Numbered from the stretch's first letter, positions 20,654 through 29,610 are shown. The stretch is 64,000 bases of DNA from Yersinia enterocolitica (GCA_002082245.2 NBTC02000002.1:4030001-4094000); one strand, 5' to 3'. The notes: generated by a model not told the origin, from the sequence alone. Numbers and translations are program-made.

Positions 20654-21655
20654 GTGAAAATAGCTGGCAAAGAGATTAAAGATAAATCATTCGTGCAAGG
20701 CCGGATGATAGCAGGCGTAATGGCATTATTGCTGGTGGCCGGTTTGGCAGGTCATGCACAGGCCGCGCCAGGCAACAGCAGTGCAGTCGCTGCATCTGTT
20801 GCTACACCAACAACTGCAACGTCAACCCCACTACCTACACCGGAAATCACACCGGTCGCTGCAAATGCACAAGCTGTTGCACCTGCAAACCCAGCACCTA
20901 TGGTCCAGCCTCTGGCGGCACCTGTGCCACAAGGGTTGGCAATGGACTTATCTGTCTGGGGCATGTATCAGCATGCAGACGTCGTCGTTAAAGGGGTGAT
21001 GATTGGTCTGGTGTTAGCCTCAATCGTAACCTGGACTATTTTGTTCTCCAAAGGTACTGAATTATTCCGTGCTCGCCGCCGTTTGCAGCAAGAACATGAA
21101 GTTATCGGGGCTGTGACTGATATGGATACCGCGTCTGAGCGGGCGGAGGCTTTTAGCACCGATAGCATTAGTGCCTTACTGCTACGAGAAGCGCAAAACG
21201 AGCGCCTATTGTCGACAGAATCCAATGATAACAATGGCATTAAAGAGCGTACGGCTTTCCGGTTGGAACGCCGTGTAGCAGCCATTGGTCGCCAAATGGG
21301 TAAAGGCAATGGATTCCTGGCTACTATCGGTGCAATCTCACCGTTTGTCGGGTTGTTTGGCACCGTGTGGGGCATTATGAACAGCTTTATTGGTATTGCT
21401 CATTCGCAAACCACCAATCTGGCTGTTGTTGCACCGGGTATCGCAGAAGCCTTGCTGGCAACGGCGTTAGGTCTGGTCGCAGCAATCCCTGCGGTAGTTA
21501 TCTACAATATATTTGCTCGCTTAATTGGTAGTTACCGTGCACAGGTGGGTGACGTTGCCGCCCAAGTATTGCTGCTATTAAGCCGCGATCTTGATCTGGC
21601 GAGCAGCGCTGAGGCAAAGTCATCTAAGCATCCTCACCAATTGCGTGCGGGGTGA
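20654..21655 (+). CDS. exbB: TonB-system energiser ExbB, long form with signal peptide
   Basis: A 333-residue proton-channel subunit that with ExbD powers TonB-dependent transport. The C-terminal ~240 residues match E. coli ExbB (from MDLSVWGMYQHADVVVKGVM; core FLATIGAISPFVGLFGTVWG and GIAEALLATALGLVAAIPAV). In front lie a signal peptide (MIAGVMALLLVAGLAGHAQA) and a Pro/Thr/Ala-rich linker of about 55 residues, absent in E. coli but known in Serratia ExbB. The GTG at 20654 is preferred because GGAGG lies six bases before it. The exbD start follows three bases after the stop. Confidence 0.93.
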   Translation: MKIAGKEIKDKSFVQGRMIAGVMALLLVAGLAGHAQAAPGNSSAVAASVATPTTATSTPLPTPEITPVAANAQAVAPANPAPMVQPLAAPVPQGLAMDLSVWGMYQHADVVVKGVMIGLVLASIVTWTILFSKGTELFRARRRLQQEHEVIGAVTDMDTASERAEAFSTDSISALLLREAQNERLLSTESNDNNGIKERTAFRLERRVAAIGRQMGKGNGFLATIGAISPFVGLFGTVWGIMNSFIGIAHSQTTNLAVVAPGIAEALLATALGLVAAIPAVVIYNIFARLIGSYRAQVGDVAAQVLLLLSRDLDLASSAEAKSSKHPHQLRAG

Positions 21656-21658
21656 TTT

Positions 21659-22084
21659 ATGGCCATGCGTATGAATGACAATCTTGATGAAAGCGGTGAA
21701 TTACACGAAATCAACGTGACACCCTTTATCGATGTAATGTTGGTACTGCTGATAATCTTTATGGTGGCAGCACCATTGGCAACAGTCGATATTAAAGTGG
21801 ATTTACCAGCGTCTTCAGCGGTACCACAGCCGCGGCCGGAAAAACCGGTATTCCTGACAGTTAAAGCCGATAATCAGCTTTATGTCGGTGACCAGCAGGT
21901 TGACCGCGACACTCTGGCCGCGGCGTTGGATAAAATGACGCAATCCAATAAAGAAACCACTATCTTCTTCCAGGCGGATAAAGTGGTGGATTATGAAACT
22001 CTGATGAGCGTGATGGATGCGCTACGCAAATCAGGTTATCTCAAGGTTGGCTTAGTCGGTATGGAAGCGGGCATGGCAAAATAG
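21659..22084 (+). CDS. exbD: TonB-system energiser ExbD
   Basis: A 141-residue protein with one N-terminal membrane helix and a periplasmic domain. INVTPFIDVMLVLLIIFMVA carries the essential protonatable Asp25; DIKVDLPASS.VPQPRPEKPV and VDYETLMSVMDALRKSGYLK match E. coli ExbD closely. Its ribosome site (GGGGTGA) lies in the end of exbB, so the two are translationally linked. The operon ends at a GC-rich hairpin at 22094-22120. Confidence 0.97.
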   Translation: MAMRMNDNLDESGELHEINVTPFIDVMLVLLIIFMVAAPLATVDIKVDLPASSAVPQPRPEKPVFLTVKADNQLYVGDQQVDRDTLAAALDKMTQSNKETTIFFQADKVVDYETLMSVMDALRKSGYLKVGLVGMEAGMAK

Positions 22085-22093
22085 CCTGCAACG

Positions 22094-22120
22094 CAGGCGC
22101 GGTTACGGTTGCCGCGCCTG
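22094..22120 (+). terminator. Terminator after exbD
   Basis: Perfect nine-base GC-rich inverted repeat CAGGCGCGG / CCGCGCCTG with a nine-base loop, 10 bases after the exbD stop and just before the convergent tadG end. The U tract (ATCTTT) is weak. Confidence 0.65.
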
Positions 22121-22123
22121 ACA

Positions 22124-23680
22124 TTAATCTTTCGGCGTATTACGGCCCACTTCACTGGTATCTACCGCCCCCAACGCTTGTAGAAGGTCGCCTTCCAGTT
22201 CATGAGTATTTTGTGCTTCGTAGTAATTCTCCTCACCTACGCACTCTTTCCAATCGATATATCTTGGCGAACGGGTGTTATATAAAGGTTTATATCCAAT
22301 AGCGATGAAAACCATGGTGATCCCATTCTCTTTTATTTTTTCGCACATACCTTTTTTGATAAGGCTTTGTGTGACATAAAACCCTTTATTTTCTTTATGC
22401 GCACTTTCAAAGCTATCATTACCATCAGAAAGAATTATCATCAGATTTTTATTGGTATTAGAGCTGCTTTCATTAAACAAATTATTAGCAGATAATATCC
22501 CTGAACTTATTAGTGTACCGCCTAAAGGGGACATATTAATCATATCATCGATAATCTCATTACTATCATGTTCATTTAATGAGTAGGAGTTTGCTCGATT
22601 TAAACAAACGTAGCTATTGAATATGTCATCAACTGGAAAGTTAATTACTTTCGGTGGTATCACTGCGCTGTTGCGTGGTATTGAGTTTATCGTTGCAACG
22701 TAATCAATACTCTCTCCTATTATTTCAAGTTGATATAATTGTTGGAGGATCTTTTGTGAGCGGGAAAGGAATGTATAAGCAGACTCTGCATCTTCAATAT
22801 TTAATTCATCAATTTTATTTTTAGTGTCATTATATATCTCGCTGGTTACTTTCCCATATGCGATATGGTCAATATTTTCTAATCCCTCCAATCCAGGGAA
22901 TTTTTTTAACCCAGATAATGTATATTTACGAAGGTAATCACCATTTGGGCTATGTTGCTTTGGCACAAAAGGTAAATGGCAATACTCCTTCGTTTGTGCA
23001 CCGTTCCCAATACGCTGTTTAGTCCCCCATGAAAATGGTATAAACCCTATGGTATGTATATTCTCATTTTTTAAGATGTTATTATTGAGGCGGTTAAATA
23101 TGTCTCTCAACGCATCTATTTTTTTTGGCTCGGATTCATTATGATTAAAATGATCATCCATTGAACCAGAGTAATCTGCGACAAATACTACATCTATATT
23201 CTCTATCGGTGCACTGATTATATTTTTTCTTGCTGCTCCTCTATCTGTTGCATTTATCATCGCACTAAAATTGGTTACTGGATTGTTAGTTAAAAATCTA
23301 GCTGAGTAGCTCATGTTGATCTCAGCCGCATACTCAATTCTGCCATTATTATTGATTATATCTATAGTCGGTGTTGAAAATATTTCTGCTGGCAGATAAG
23401 CATGAGCATAAGAACTCACTATGGCTTTATTCTGCGCTATTTGAGTTAAACTCGGAGTACTATGGTTATTTTCTACTGTCAGTGCTAATGTTGCTTGCTC
23501 CATTGCATCTGAGAGTTTGGCTTTTTTCTGTAAAAAATGAGTGAGCTCAAAAGAAAAAAATATTAGCCCAATAACCAAGGGCAAAAATATAATAAAGGGA
23601 AATAAGATAGCCCCTTGCTCATTCTTTATCAATGGCACCAATAGTCGTACTTTAATGTGAGTAAATCTATTTTTTATCAT
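22124..23680 (-). CDS. tadG: TadG-like protein with von Willebrand A domain
   Basis: A 518-residue protein, last gene of the tad operon. The N-terminus has a TadE/TadG-like hydrophobic helix (EQGAILFPFIIFLPLVIGLI, about residues 18-45), then a vWA domain from about residue 160 with a MIDAS motif DYSGSMDD and later MIILSDGNDSF. It is probably an envelope protein of the Flp pilus system, bound to the inner membrane with the vWA part outside. Strongly A+T-rich codon use. It starts 39 bases after the tadF stop. The family is clear, but its role in pilus assembly is only partly known. Confidence 0.85.
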   Translation of the reverse strand: MIKNRFTHIKVRLLVPLIKNEQGAILFPFIIFLPLVIGLIFFSFELTHFLQKKAKLSDAMEQATLALTVENNHSTPSLTQIAQNKAIVSSYAHAYLPAEIFSTPTIDIINNNGRIEYAAEINMSYSARFLTNNPVTNFSAMINATDRGAARKNIISAPIENIDVVFVADYSGSMDDHFNHNESEPKKIDALRDIFNRLNNNILKNENIHTIGFIPFSWGTKQRIGNGAQTKEYCHLPFVPKQHSPNGDYLRKYTLSGLKKFPGLEGLENIDHIAYGKVTSEIYNDTKNKIDELNIEDAESAYTFLSRSQKILQQLYQLEIIGESIDYVATINSIPRNSAVIPPKVINFPVDDIFNSYVCLNRANSYSLNEHDSNEIIDDMINMSPLGGTLISSGILSANNLFNESSSNTNKNLMIILSDGNDSFESAHKENKGFYVTQSLIKKGMCEKIKENGITMVFIAIGYKPLYNTRSPRYIDWKECVGEENYYEAQNTHELEGDLLQALGAVDTSEVGRNTPKD

Positions 23681-23719
23681 AAATAGCCTTTTTTATAAAT
23701 AAGTTCATCCTCGCTAGGA

Positions 23720-24301
23720 TTAACGCTCGATAGTTACCGCTGATGACCTTAATATAGGGATGGGTTCTATCTGGCTAAACAACGCTTGATACCCTGTGGG
23801 GGCAGGTAAACATAAGGTTACCTGGTACAGTGGCACCCATCGGCCACGATTACTGTAAGGTGATAAATCGGCCATTTCACGCAATGACCTAATGGGGTGA
23901 CAAGTACCGACGATAAACTCTTCACTCTTAGTATCATTAATAATCTTATTACCAGGTGCTGCCGATTCAGCGGGATTAAAATGTAATGTTTCAACTTTTA
24001 TCGCGAAATTATCACTGAATATACCCGAAGTTAATAGCATATTGCTCGCCAGAGTTGTTAAATCATTAACATTATTTTGAGTTAGTATTTCATCATCAGA
24101 ATATAACCTGTTCCTTTCCCGAATTATTCCGGCAAGCGAATATGATATCCGGTCTAGTTTACCTACGGTTGATTGATATTCAGTCACTGAAATAAATAGT
24201 TTTATTAATAGCATTATTATGAAAATGACAAATGAAAACTCAATAATAGCTGAACCATTATTATTTCCAATAAAGTCTATGTTATTTATTTTCTTGTACA
24301 A
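23720..24301 (-). CDS. tadF: TadF-like pseudopilin
   Basis: A 193-residue protein with a prepilin-type N-terminus, NNGSAIIEFSFVIFIIMLL: Gly at -1 and Glu at +5 of the mature protein, then a membrane helix. Pseudopilins of this kind are cleaved by TadV in other species and are needed for Flp pilus biogenesis. The frame opens with a TTG at 24301 inside the end of tadE (20-base overlap), with GAGGTG four bases before it, so the TTG start is well supported. Confidence 0.82.
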   Translation of the reverse strand: MYKKINNIDFIGNNNGSAIIEFSFVIFIIMLLIKLFISVTEYQSTVGKLDRISYSLAGIIRERNRLYSDDEILTQNNVNDLTTLASNMLLTSGIFSDNFAIKVETLHFNPAESAAPGNKIINDTKSEEFIVGTCHPIRSLREMADLSPYSNRGRWVPLYQVTLCLPAPTGYQALFSQIEPIPILRSSAVTIER

Positions 24302-24740
24302 AAATCACCTCGCGAGATAGTTGGATATTAGCCCAGCGTGAGGGGATAGGAAAAAAAAGAGGTTGATAGATGTAAGTTACTGTGTATTTGGCCAGTGGCG
24401 ACGTTTCTGAGCCTGAATATATCTGACTAATGAGGTCAGATATACTATTGCTAAATTCTACAGTAGTATTAATCGCATTATTATTTGTTATGAAAACACC
24501 TAAAATACCATTCTGAGCATTTAAACTTTGCCTCAATATGGCACTATTACTGCCCTCTCTATTCTTAGTCGATTTTACCGCTTCTGAAACCGCCAGATCT
24601 AAACTGGCAGAGATATAGAGCAAACGGCCTATCTCTGCACAAGAGAGTAACGTCAATAAAAATAGAACAAAGACTACCGTAAAATCAATAGTGACCGACC
24701 CCTCATTCGAACGGGAGAATTGCTCTCTTATTTTACTCAT
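24282..24740 (-). CDS. tadE: TadE-like pseudopilin
   Basis: A 152-residue protein. The N-terminal SNEGSVTIDFTVVFVLFLLTLL resembles the TadE prepilin-like motif, but the +5 acidic residue is Asp rather than Glu. One membrane helix follows, then a periplasmic domain (about 45-152). The ATG abuts the tadD stop with no gap. The partner gene tadF starts within its 3' end. The call rests on motif and order. Confidence 0.82.
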   Translation of the reverse strand: MSKIREQFSRSNEGSVTIDFTVVFVLFLLTLLSCAEIGRLLYISASLDLAVSEAVKSTKNREGSNSAILRQSLNAQNGILGVFITNNNAINTTVEFSNSISDLISQIYSGSETSPLAKYTVTYIYQPLFFPIPSRWANIQLSREVIFVQENK

Positions 24741-25496
24741 TTACGCACCTTTATCACTTAATCTCTCTTGCTGAAGGCTCTGAACTTGACTTAGGGCGAG
24801 TATTAACTCATCCGGGTCTTTAGCCATTTTTTCAGCAATAATGATTTTTTTTGCATAGGTTGTATCACCGAGTTGAATCAGTGAAAAGACCAGGTTATGT
24901 AACCTTAACGAGTTTTTTTTACCCGACAAATAATCAGGTAATAATATTCTCACTGCATCGCTATAACGGTTATCAAGCATTGCTACTACAGCAAGATTAT
25001 TCATTGCCGTCCCATCAGAAATAAATAAGGCTCGCGACTTTTCAATAGCCACTTCTGCTTTATGCACTTCACCACTATTAGCCAATACAATGCCGTGTAA
25101 GTTGTGAGCTTCTGCATTATTAGGAGAAATAGTTAATAATTTATTTATAACTGTTATAGCATTTGTCGAGTCATTATTGTTAATCAAGTTTTTGGCTTGC
25201 AAAATATATACAGGCTCACTCGGTTTGTTAATCATCGGTTGTAAATAATATAAAGATGACTTGGTGTCGCCGGTAAGATAGTAGGCGTTAGCCAGTTTTA
25301 ATCTTATCGCATCATCTTCTTTTTGTTTTAATCTGGTTCGGTATAAAGTGACCAATCCGGCATGATTATTTGCCTTTAGCAAGATACTCTCACGATATAG
25401 AAACTCTTTATTACTTATGCCACTATTCGTGGAGCAACCACTTATCATAAAAATTAAAAGTGAAACGGTAATAGTTTTTTTACATTGTTTGTACAT
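24741..25496 (-). CDS. tadD: TadD-like TPR lipoprotein
   Basis: A 251-residue lipoprotein. Lipobox MISGC gives lipidated Cys21 after the signal MYKQCKKTITVSLLIF. The rest is helical with TPR-like repeats (KLANAYYLTGDTKSSLYYLQP, NAEAHNLHGIVLANSGEVHKA, TAMNNLAVVAMLDNRYSDAV). TadD is thought to help secretin (RcpA) assembly, as PilF-type pilotins do. It overlaps the tadC 3' part by 17 bases. Confidence 0.85.
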   Translation of the reverse strand: MYKQCKKTITVSLLIFMISGCSTNSGISNKEFLYRESILLKANNHAGLVTLYRTRLKQKEDDAIRLKLANAYYLTGDTKSSLYYLQPMINKPSEPVYILQAKNLINNNDSTNAITVINKLLTISPNNAEAHNLHGIVLANSGEVHKAEVAIEKSRALFISDGTAMNNLAVVAMLDNRYSDAVRILLPDYLSGKKNSLRLHNLVFSLIQLGDTTYAKKIIIAEKMAKDPDELILALSQVQSLQQERLSDKGA

Positions 25497-25932
25497 ATTT
25501 GAGTAACTCCAAAACGCTAGGTGATATAACTAACACAACAAAAGGAATAAGAATAAAAAGAAACATAGGGAAAGTCAGTTTTGTTGATAGCTTACTGTTT
25601 TTTTCTTCTGTAATTAACAATTGCATTTCTCTCATATCTTGAGAGAGTTTTATTAGTTGTTCATAAACGGTTGAGCCGAAACTGATGCTATATTGTAATG
25701 CACTGCAAAACATTTTTATTTCTGTTTCGGTTGATAGTTGTTGAAATTCTTTAATCGCACTCTCTAGCCCATTAATTTCTGCGCGCTTAGTTATTTTTTC
25801 TACGATTAAACTTAAATCGATATTTATTAATTTGAATCTTTTAGCCGTATAGCTTAGTGCGCTATCTATAGTCATTCCTGATTGGACACAGGCAGCGGTA
25901 ATATCGATAAAAAAGGGTAGCGAATTTAACAT
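25480..25932 (-). CDS. tadC: TadC, C-terminal half (type II secretion F domain), out of frame with the N-terminal half
   Basis: A 150-residue frame carrying the T2SS-F domain of TadC (FFIDITAACVQSGMTIDSALS, SISFGSTVYEQLIKLSQDMRE) and two C-terminal membrane helices (FPMFLFILIPFVVLVISPSV). Normal TadC is about 280-290 residues in one chain. Here this half begins in the -1 frame relative to the N-terminal half and overlaps it by seven bases. Its ATG (25932) lies at the end of a run of seven A on the coding strand and has no Shine-Dalgarno sequence nearby. Frameshifting would give a protein of about 278 residues. See findings. Confidence 0.8.
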   Translation of the reverse strand: MLNSLPFFIDITAACVQSGMTIDSALSYTAKRFKLINIDLSLIVEKITKRAEINGLESAIKEFQQLSTETEIKMFCSALQYSISFGSTVYEQLIKLSQDMREMQLLITEEKNSKLSTKLTFPMFLFILIPFVVLVISPSVLELLKYVQTM

Positions 25933-25955
25933 TTTTTTATTTTTTTATTCACCAT
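25926..25955 (-). promoter_or_regulatory. Candidate -1 frameshift site joining the tadC halves
   Basis: Coding strand from 25955: ATG GTG AAT AAA AAA ATA AAA AAA TGT TAA. The heptamer A_AAA_AAA (25938-25932) is phased for tandem -1 slippage, after which ATG TTA AAT continues the TadC C-terminal half. The adjacent run (25946-25940) is preceded by T and is not phased this way. RNA polymerase slippage adding one A would have the same result. Confidence 0.55.
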
Positions 25956-26315
25956 ATTTATGGTAATAACTTTTGGTAGATATATAGTTGTTATCAGCAT
26001 AAGCAAACAAATCATAAGGAAACTCATGCTACTAGTCGCTATGAAACTAGTTTTTACCAATATAATCATCACTATCAGAAATAGCGAAATAATCAATATC
26101 TTTAAATAAGTCACCTTATGAAGTATATAAGGTAATTTTATAAAAGAAGATAGCGCTATTTCTTTTTTATTTTTTGACTTTTTTATTTCACGTTTAGAGG
26201 ATAAAATATGGTCATTGTTAATTTTATTATATATTTCTTTCTTATTGTATTTTTTCTTGCTAATGAGTAATGAGATAAAACCAAATAGTACCATGGCAAT
26301 AAAAATTATATTCAT
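25926..26315 (-). CDS. tadC: TadC, N-terminal half
   Basis: A 129-residue frame with an N-terminal membrane helix (MNIIFIAMVLFGFISLLIS), a very Lys-rich cytoplasmic stretch, and two more helices (LKILIISLFLIVMIILVKT, MSFLMICLLMLITTIYLP), as in the front half of TadC. It overlaps tadB by four bases (ATGA). It ends NMVNKKIKKC at a TGT TAA immediately after AAT AAA AAA ATA AAA AAA. The second A7 run (25932-25938) forms an A_AAA_AAA heptamer in the zero frame. A -1 slip there reads on into the C-terminal half. Confidence 0.8.
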   Translation of the reverse strand: MNIIFIAMVLFGFISLLISKKKYNKKEIYNKINNDHILSSKREIKKSKNKKEIALSSFIKLPYILHKVTYLKILIISLFLIVMIILVKTSFIATSSMSFLMICLLMLITTIYLPKVITINMVNKKIKKC

Positions 26316-27193
26316 AGTGCTTTCCTAAGCATTGACCTTATCAGTGCTATCCCAATTATCTCGCTGGAGATAATATAATAAAAAATAATCCTACCAGTAG
26401 GATGGTTCCACATTGACTCAATAATCGTTGGATCCATAAAGTAAAGAAAAAGAGAGAATACAAAAGGTATGATAGAGAGAATATTTACTGACATCCGTGT
26501 TTGTGCCGTCATAACGGCTTTCTTCTGTTCGGATGTTTTGCTTTTTGTGATCACTTGGGACAAACGACTGGTCAGTTCTCTTAATTGCCCACCTTGTTGC
26601 AAGTTAAGCAAAATGATGGTGATAAGAAAGTAAAACTCGGGGTAACGAAAGCGTTGATAGGCATCATAAAAAACAGTTTCAGGAGACTCACCTACATTCA
26701 ATCGGCGGCAAATAAGGCTTAATTCATTCCCTAATGGCCCACCTACCTCTTTCCCACAACGTTCTAATACTTGGTTAATGCTGGCACCGCTACTGGCAGC
26801 CATATTAATCATCAACAAAACCTCTGGGAAATCTCTTTTAAATAGCGTGTGATTATTTTTACGCGAAAAGTGTATTTGAAAAAATATGATACTGAACAAA
26901 ATAAATGTCAATACCACCAGAGTATTTATCCCAACCCATGTTTTATTTATAATGTAAATGCATATTGCATAACCGATAGGTATGGCTATATGCATTTTAT
27001 TTTTGTTTATATCAATGCTTAATAAATAGTTCACCCATTCATTGGCTGTTTTTTTTAGTAATGACGTAAGGAAAAAATCATTGGTAGTGGTTTTTTTTGG
27101 GTTTTTAATTATGGTCTTCTTTATTTTTATCCATTTTAAGTTAATGAGTAAAAGTAATAGAATCCCAGATAAAAGTATTATGTTGTAAATCAT
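26312..27193 (-). CDS. tadB: TadB, inner-membrane platform protein
   Basis: A 293-residue polytopic protein of the GspF/TadB type. N-terminal membrane helices are followed by the cytoplasmic T2SS-F domain: FPEVLLMINMAASSGASINQVLERCGKEVGGPLGNEL and LQQGGQLRELTSRLSQVI are classic TadB segments. Two C-terminal helices follow. With TadC it forms the platform that the TadA ATPase works on. Its ATG overlaps the tadA stop by one base and its end overlaps tadC by four. Confidence 0.9.
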   Translation of the reverse strand: MIYNIILLSGILLLLLINLKWIKIKKTIIKNPKKTTTNDFFLTSLLKKTANEWVNYLLSIDINKNKMHIAIPIGYAICIYIINKTWVGINTLVVLTFILFSIIFFQIHFSRKNNHTLFKRDFPEVLLMINMAASSGASINQVLERCGKEVGGPLGNELSLICRRLNVGESPETVFYDAYQRFRYPEFYFLITIILLNLQQGGQLRELTSRLSQVITKSKTSEQKKAVMTAQTRMSVNILSIIPFVFSLFLYFMDPTIIESMWNHPTGRIIFYYIISSEIIGIALIRSMLRKAL

Positions 27194-28476
27194 TATTTCA
27201 CCGTGGAAAAAATACTACTTAGTTCATTTGATAAGCTGTATATATCAGCATTCACCCTCACAGCAGATCGGCTGAATAAACCATGATTAATAAATTCTCC
27301 TTGGATTTTTCCCTGTTCGTCACGCTCTTTGGACGGTTCAAATGAGAATATGTTTTGTAATACGACATTGTCCCCCTCCATTCCCATAATTTCACTAATA
27401 TGGCGTACCTTTCGTGAACCATCATTCATGCGTGAAACTTGCACAATAAGATTGATGGCGGAGGCAATATTTCGGCGAATAGTAAATATGGGCATATTAA
27501 CTGGACCCATCATGATCATGCTTTCGAGTCGGGCAATAGCATCGCGGGGAGAATTAGCATGTAAGGTGGACATAGAGCCATTATGGCCGGTATTCATTGC
27601 CTGAAGCATTTCAAATGTTTCCTCACCACGGCACTCCCCGATAATGATCCTGTCGGGGCGCATACGCAGTGAGTTTATTACTAAGTCCCGCATCGTGATT
27701 TGCCCAGTATTCTCTAGCCCGGCGAGTCGTGTCTCCATCCGTACCACATGGGGTTGTTCAAGATTTAACTCGGCAGCATCTTCTAAGGTGATAACTCTTT
27801 CGTTTTCAGAAATATATTTTGATAATGCGTTGAGCAGTGTTGTTTTTCCTGAGCCTGTGCCACCAGAGATAATAATATTGACCCGGCAACTGGCTGCAAT
27901 TATCAAGAAATTAGCCATATCACTGCTCATAGCACCCATATTAACCAGATCTTCTAGTTTTCGTTTGTTGGTACTGAATTTTCGAATTGAAAGTGCTGTG
28001 CCATCCAATGTGATTGGACCGATTGCCACATTGATTCGGCTACCATCAATTAGGCGTGCATCTGCTAACGGTCTACCTTCATCAATACGGCGATTAACTC
28101 TTTGCATCAGGCGTTTGGCAATATCAGTCAGTTGACTGTTATTAATAAAACGGCGGTTGGTTAAGGTTAGCAACCCATAACGTTCAACAAATATCTTTTC
28201 AGGGCCATTGACCATAATATCGCTAATAGACTCATCTTCCATCAGTTCTCTTAACGGGCCAAAACCGGTAATCTCATCGGCGATCGTTGCAATAATATCT
28301 TTTTGCTGCTGAGTATTTAATCTATATTCATTGTCATTAAATAAATCATCGTAGGTTATTGAAAGTAAACCAAAAAGTTTGTCATAATCATCAACCAGAT
28401 GTTCTACTTTATCGATATCAATGTTAGCCAGCATTTTTTCTCGTATTTCTTCTTGGATGATTAATGATATGTTCAT
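27193..28476 (-). CDS. tadA: TadA/CpaF, pilus assembly ATPase
   Basis: A 427-residue cytoplasmic hexameric ATPase that powers Flp pilus extension (and retraction in studied systems). Seen: an N-terminal helical domain (1-80), ELMEDESISDIMVNGP, Walker A SGGTGSGKTTLL (about 205-212), Asp box ERVITLEDAAELNL, Walker B RPDRIIIGECRGEE and the His box GHNGSMSTLHANSPRDA. Family length and motifs are complete. Transcribed after tadZ with a nine-base gap. Confidence 0.95.
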   Translation of the reverse strand: MNISLIIQEEIREKMLANIDIDKVEHLVDDYDKLFGLLSITYDDLFNDNEYRLNTQQQKDIIATIADEITGFGPLRELMEDESISDIMVNGPEKIFVERYGLLTLTNRRFINNSQLTDIAKRLMQRVNRRIDEGRPLADARLIDGSRINVAIGPITLDGTALSIRKFSTNKRKLEDLVNMGAMSSDMANFLIIAASCRVNIIISGGTGSGKTTLLNALSKYISENERVITLEDAAELNLEQPHVVRMETRLAGLENTGQITMRDLVINSLRMRPDRIIIGECRGEETFEMLQAMNTGHNGSMSTLHANSPRDAIARLESMIMMGPVNMPIFTIRRNIASAINLIVQVSRMNDGSRKVRHISEIMGMEGDNVVLQNIFSFEPSKERDEQGKIQGEFINHGLFSRSAVRVNADIYSLSNELSSIFSTVK

Positions 28477-28485
28477 TTTTAATTT

Positions 28486-29610
28486 TTAATTTTTACCTTT
28501 TAGAAGCTTTCTTAACCATGATTTTCTCTTGTTTGATAAATCAATGGTTATGCCTAATGTGTATTTAGCCAATTCGGTTATTATGGTTTTCTTTCGGCCA
28601 AAGTAATTTTTATCACTTAATGATTCCGTTGTTTTATGTATTAAAGGGATTCGTATATCTATCTTACGCCCAAGTAATGACGGGATATCTGAAGTATCCA
28701 GCATATCTCTTGTTATTGGTCTGCTTTCATTTAAACAGACTAATAGTCGGGTTGCTTGCCTGTTGTCTCGTTTAAATTTTTCATAAATAACAATAAACGT
28801 TTTAGCGACACGGACTGACATCATACTATTATCAAGCAATACGATAATGCAATTAGCGTGTTCTATATAATCAGTGAGTTTTTCTTTCGGTACGTTATGA
28901 ATCGGTTGATCAAATACAATAAAATTGTGCTTTATATCTCTGTGTCCATCAATTTCAGCTATATCTTGCCCTTTACCAAACATAAGAGATAAATTATTTT
29001 GATATTCGGTTATTTCTGTAACCATCTTTTTTTCTGTAACAAGATCAAGATCCTGAGATCCATTATTGCCCTGTAATAATAGAGTTGGTGATTGCTTTAT
29101 CTGTGTGATCGCGGTTGCTAAGTGATAACTGATCAGGGTGGTTCCGATGCCTCCCTTACAGCCCAATATACTGATAAAAAAGGCTTTCCTTTCAGACTCG
29201 ATAGGGATGCCTTTGAGTAAATGTTGCGTCAATTCAGACAACTGCGACTTTATATTTAAGTATAATATGCCACGCTGAATGAATTGTTGGGCGATACCAA
29301 TTGAATCAATATCGCCAACTAAAACACACCAACAGTCACGCGGGATAAGAATTTTTATTAAATCCAATGTTTTTTCAATATTATCATTACTCCCGATGTC
29401 AATAATAGCACCAATGGTTTTATCGGATAAATTTATTTTTGGCACGAGAAAAATACTCTCATCAAATGATTTAATATCCTTAATATCGGCAAGCCTGACT
29501 TTCTCTGCGGTTTCTTCGCGCAGCCATTCCCTGCTGGAAATAATAGCAATGGTGTTTTTTATCTTATTATTTTTTTTGTTTATTGCATCTTTGTTAAGAA
29601 TTAATTGCAT
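28486..29610 (-). CDS. tadZ: TadZ/CpaE-like localisation protein
   Basis: A 374-residue protein with an N-terminal receiver-like domain (about 1-135) and a C-terminal ParA/MinD-like ATPase fold (SILGCKGGIGTTLISYHLATA; later NFIVFDQPIHN and CIIVLLDNSMMSVR). The signature Lys of the deviant Walker A is kept, but the second Lys is replaced (GTT), a change common among CpaE/TadZ proteins. TadZ marks the cell pole for the Tad machine. Sits between the rcpB-slot gene and tadA, its standard place. Confidence 0.85.
   Translation of the reverse strand: MQLILNKDAINKKNNKIKNTIAIISSREWLREETAEKVRLADIKDIKSFDESIFLVPKINLSDKTIGAIIDIGSNDNIEKTLDLIKILIPRDCWCVLVGDIDSIGIAQQFIQRGILYLNIKSQLSELTQHLLKGIPIESERKAFFISILGCKGGIGTTLISYHLATAITQIKQSPTLLLQGNNGSQDLDLVTEKKMVTEITEYQNNLSLMFGKGQDIAEIDGHRDIKHNFIVFDQPIHNVPKEKLTDYIEHANCIIVLLDNSMMSVRVAKTFIVIYEKFKRDNRQATRLLVCLNESRPITRDMLDTSDIPSLLGRKIDIRIPLIHKTTESLSDKNYFGRKKTIITELAKYTLGITIDLSNKRKSWLRKLLKGKN

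Noticed and set aside
27644..28135. 163-codon plus-strand frame.
   Set aside because: It is opposite the most conserved part of tadA and is a codon-bias shadow.
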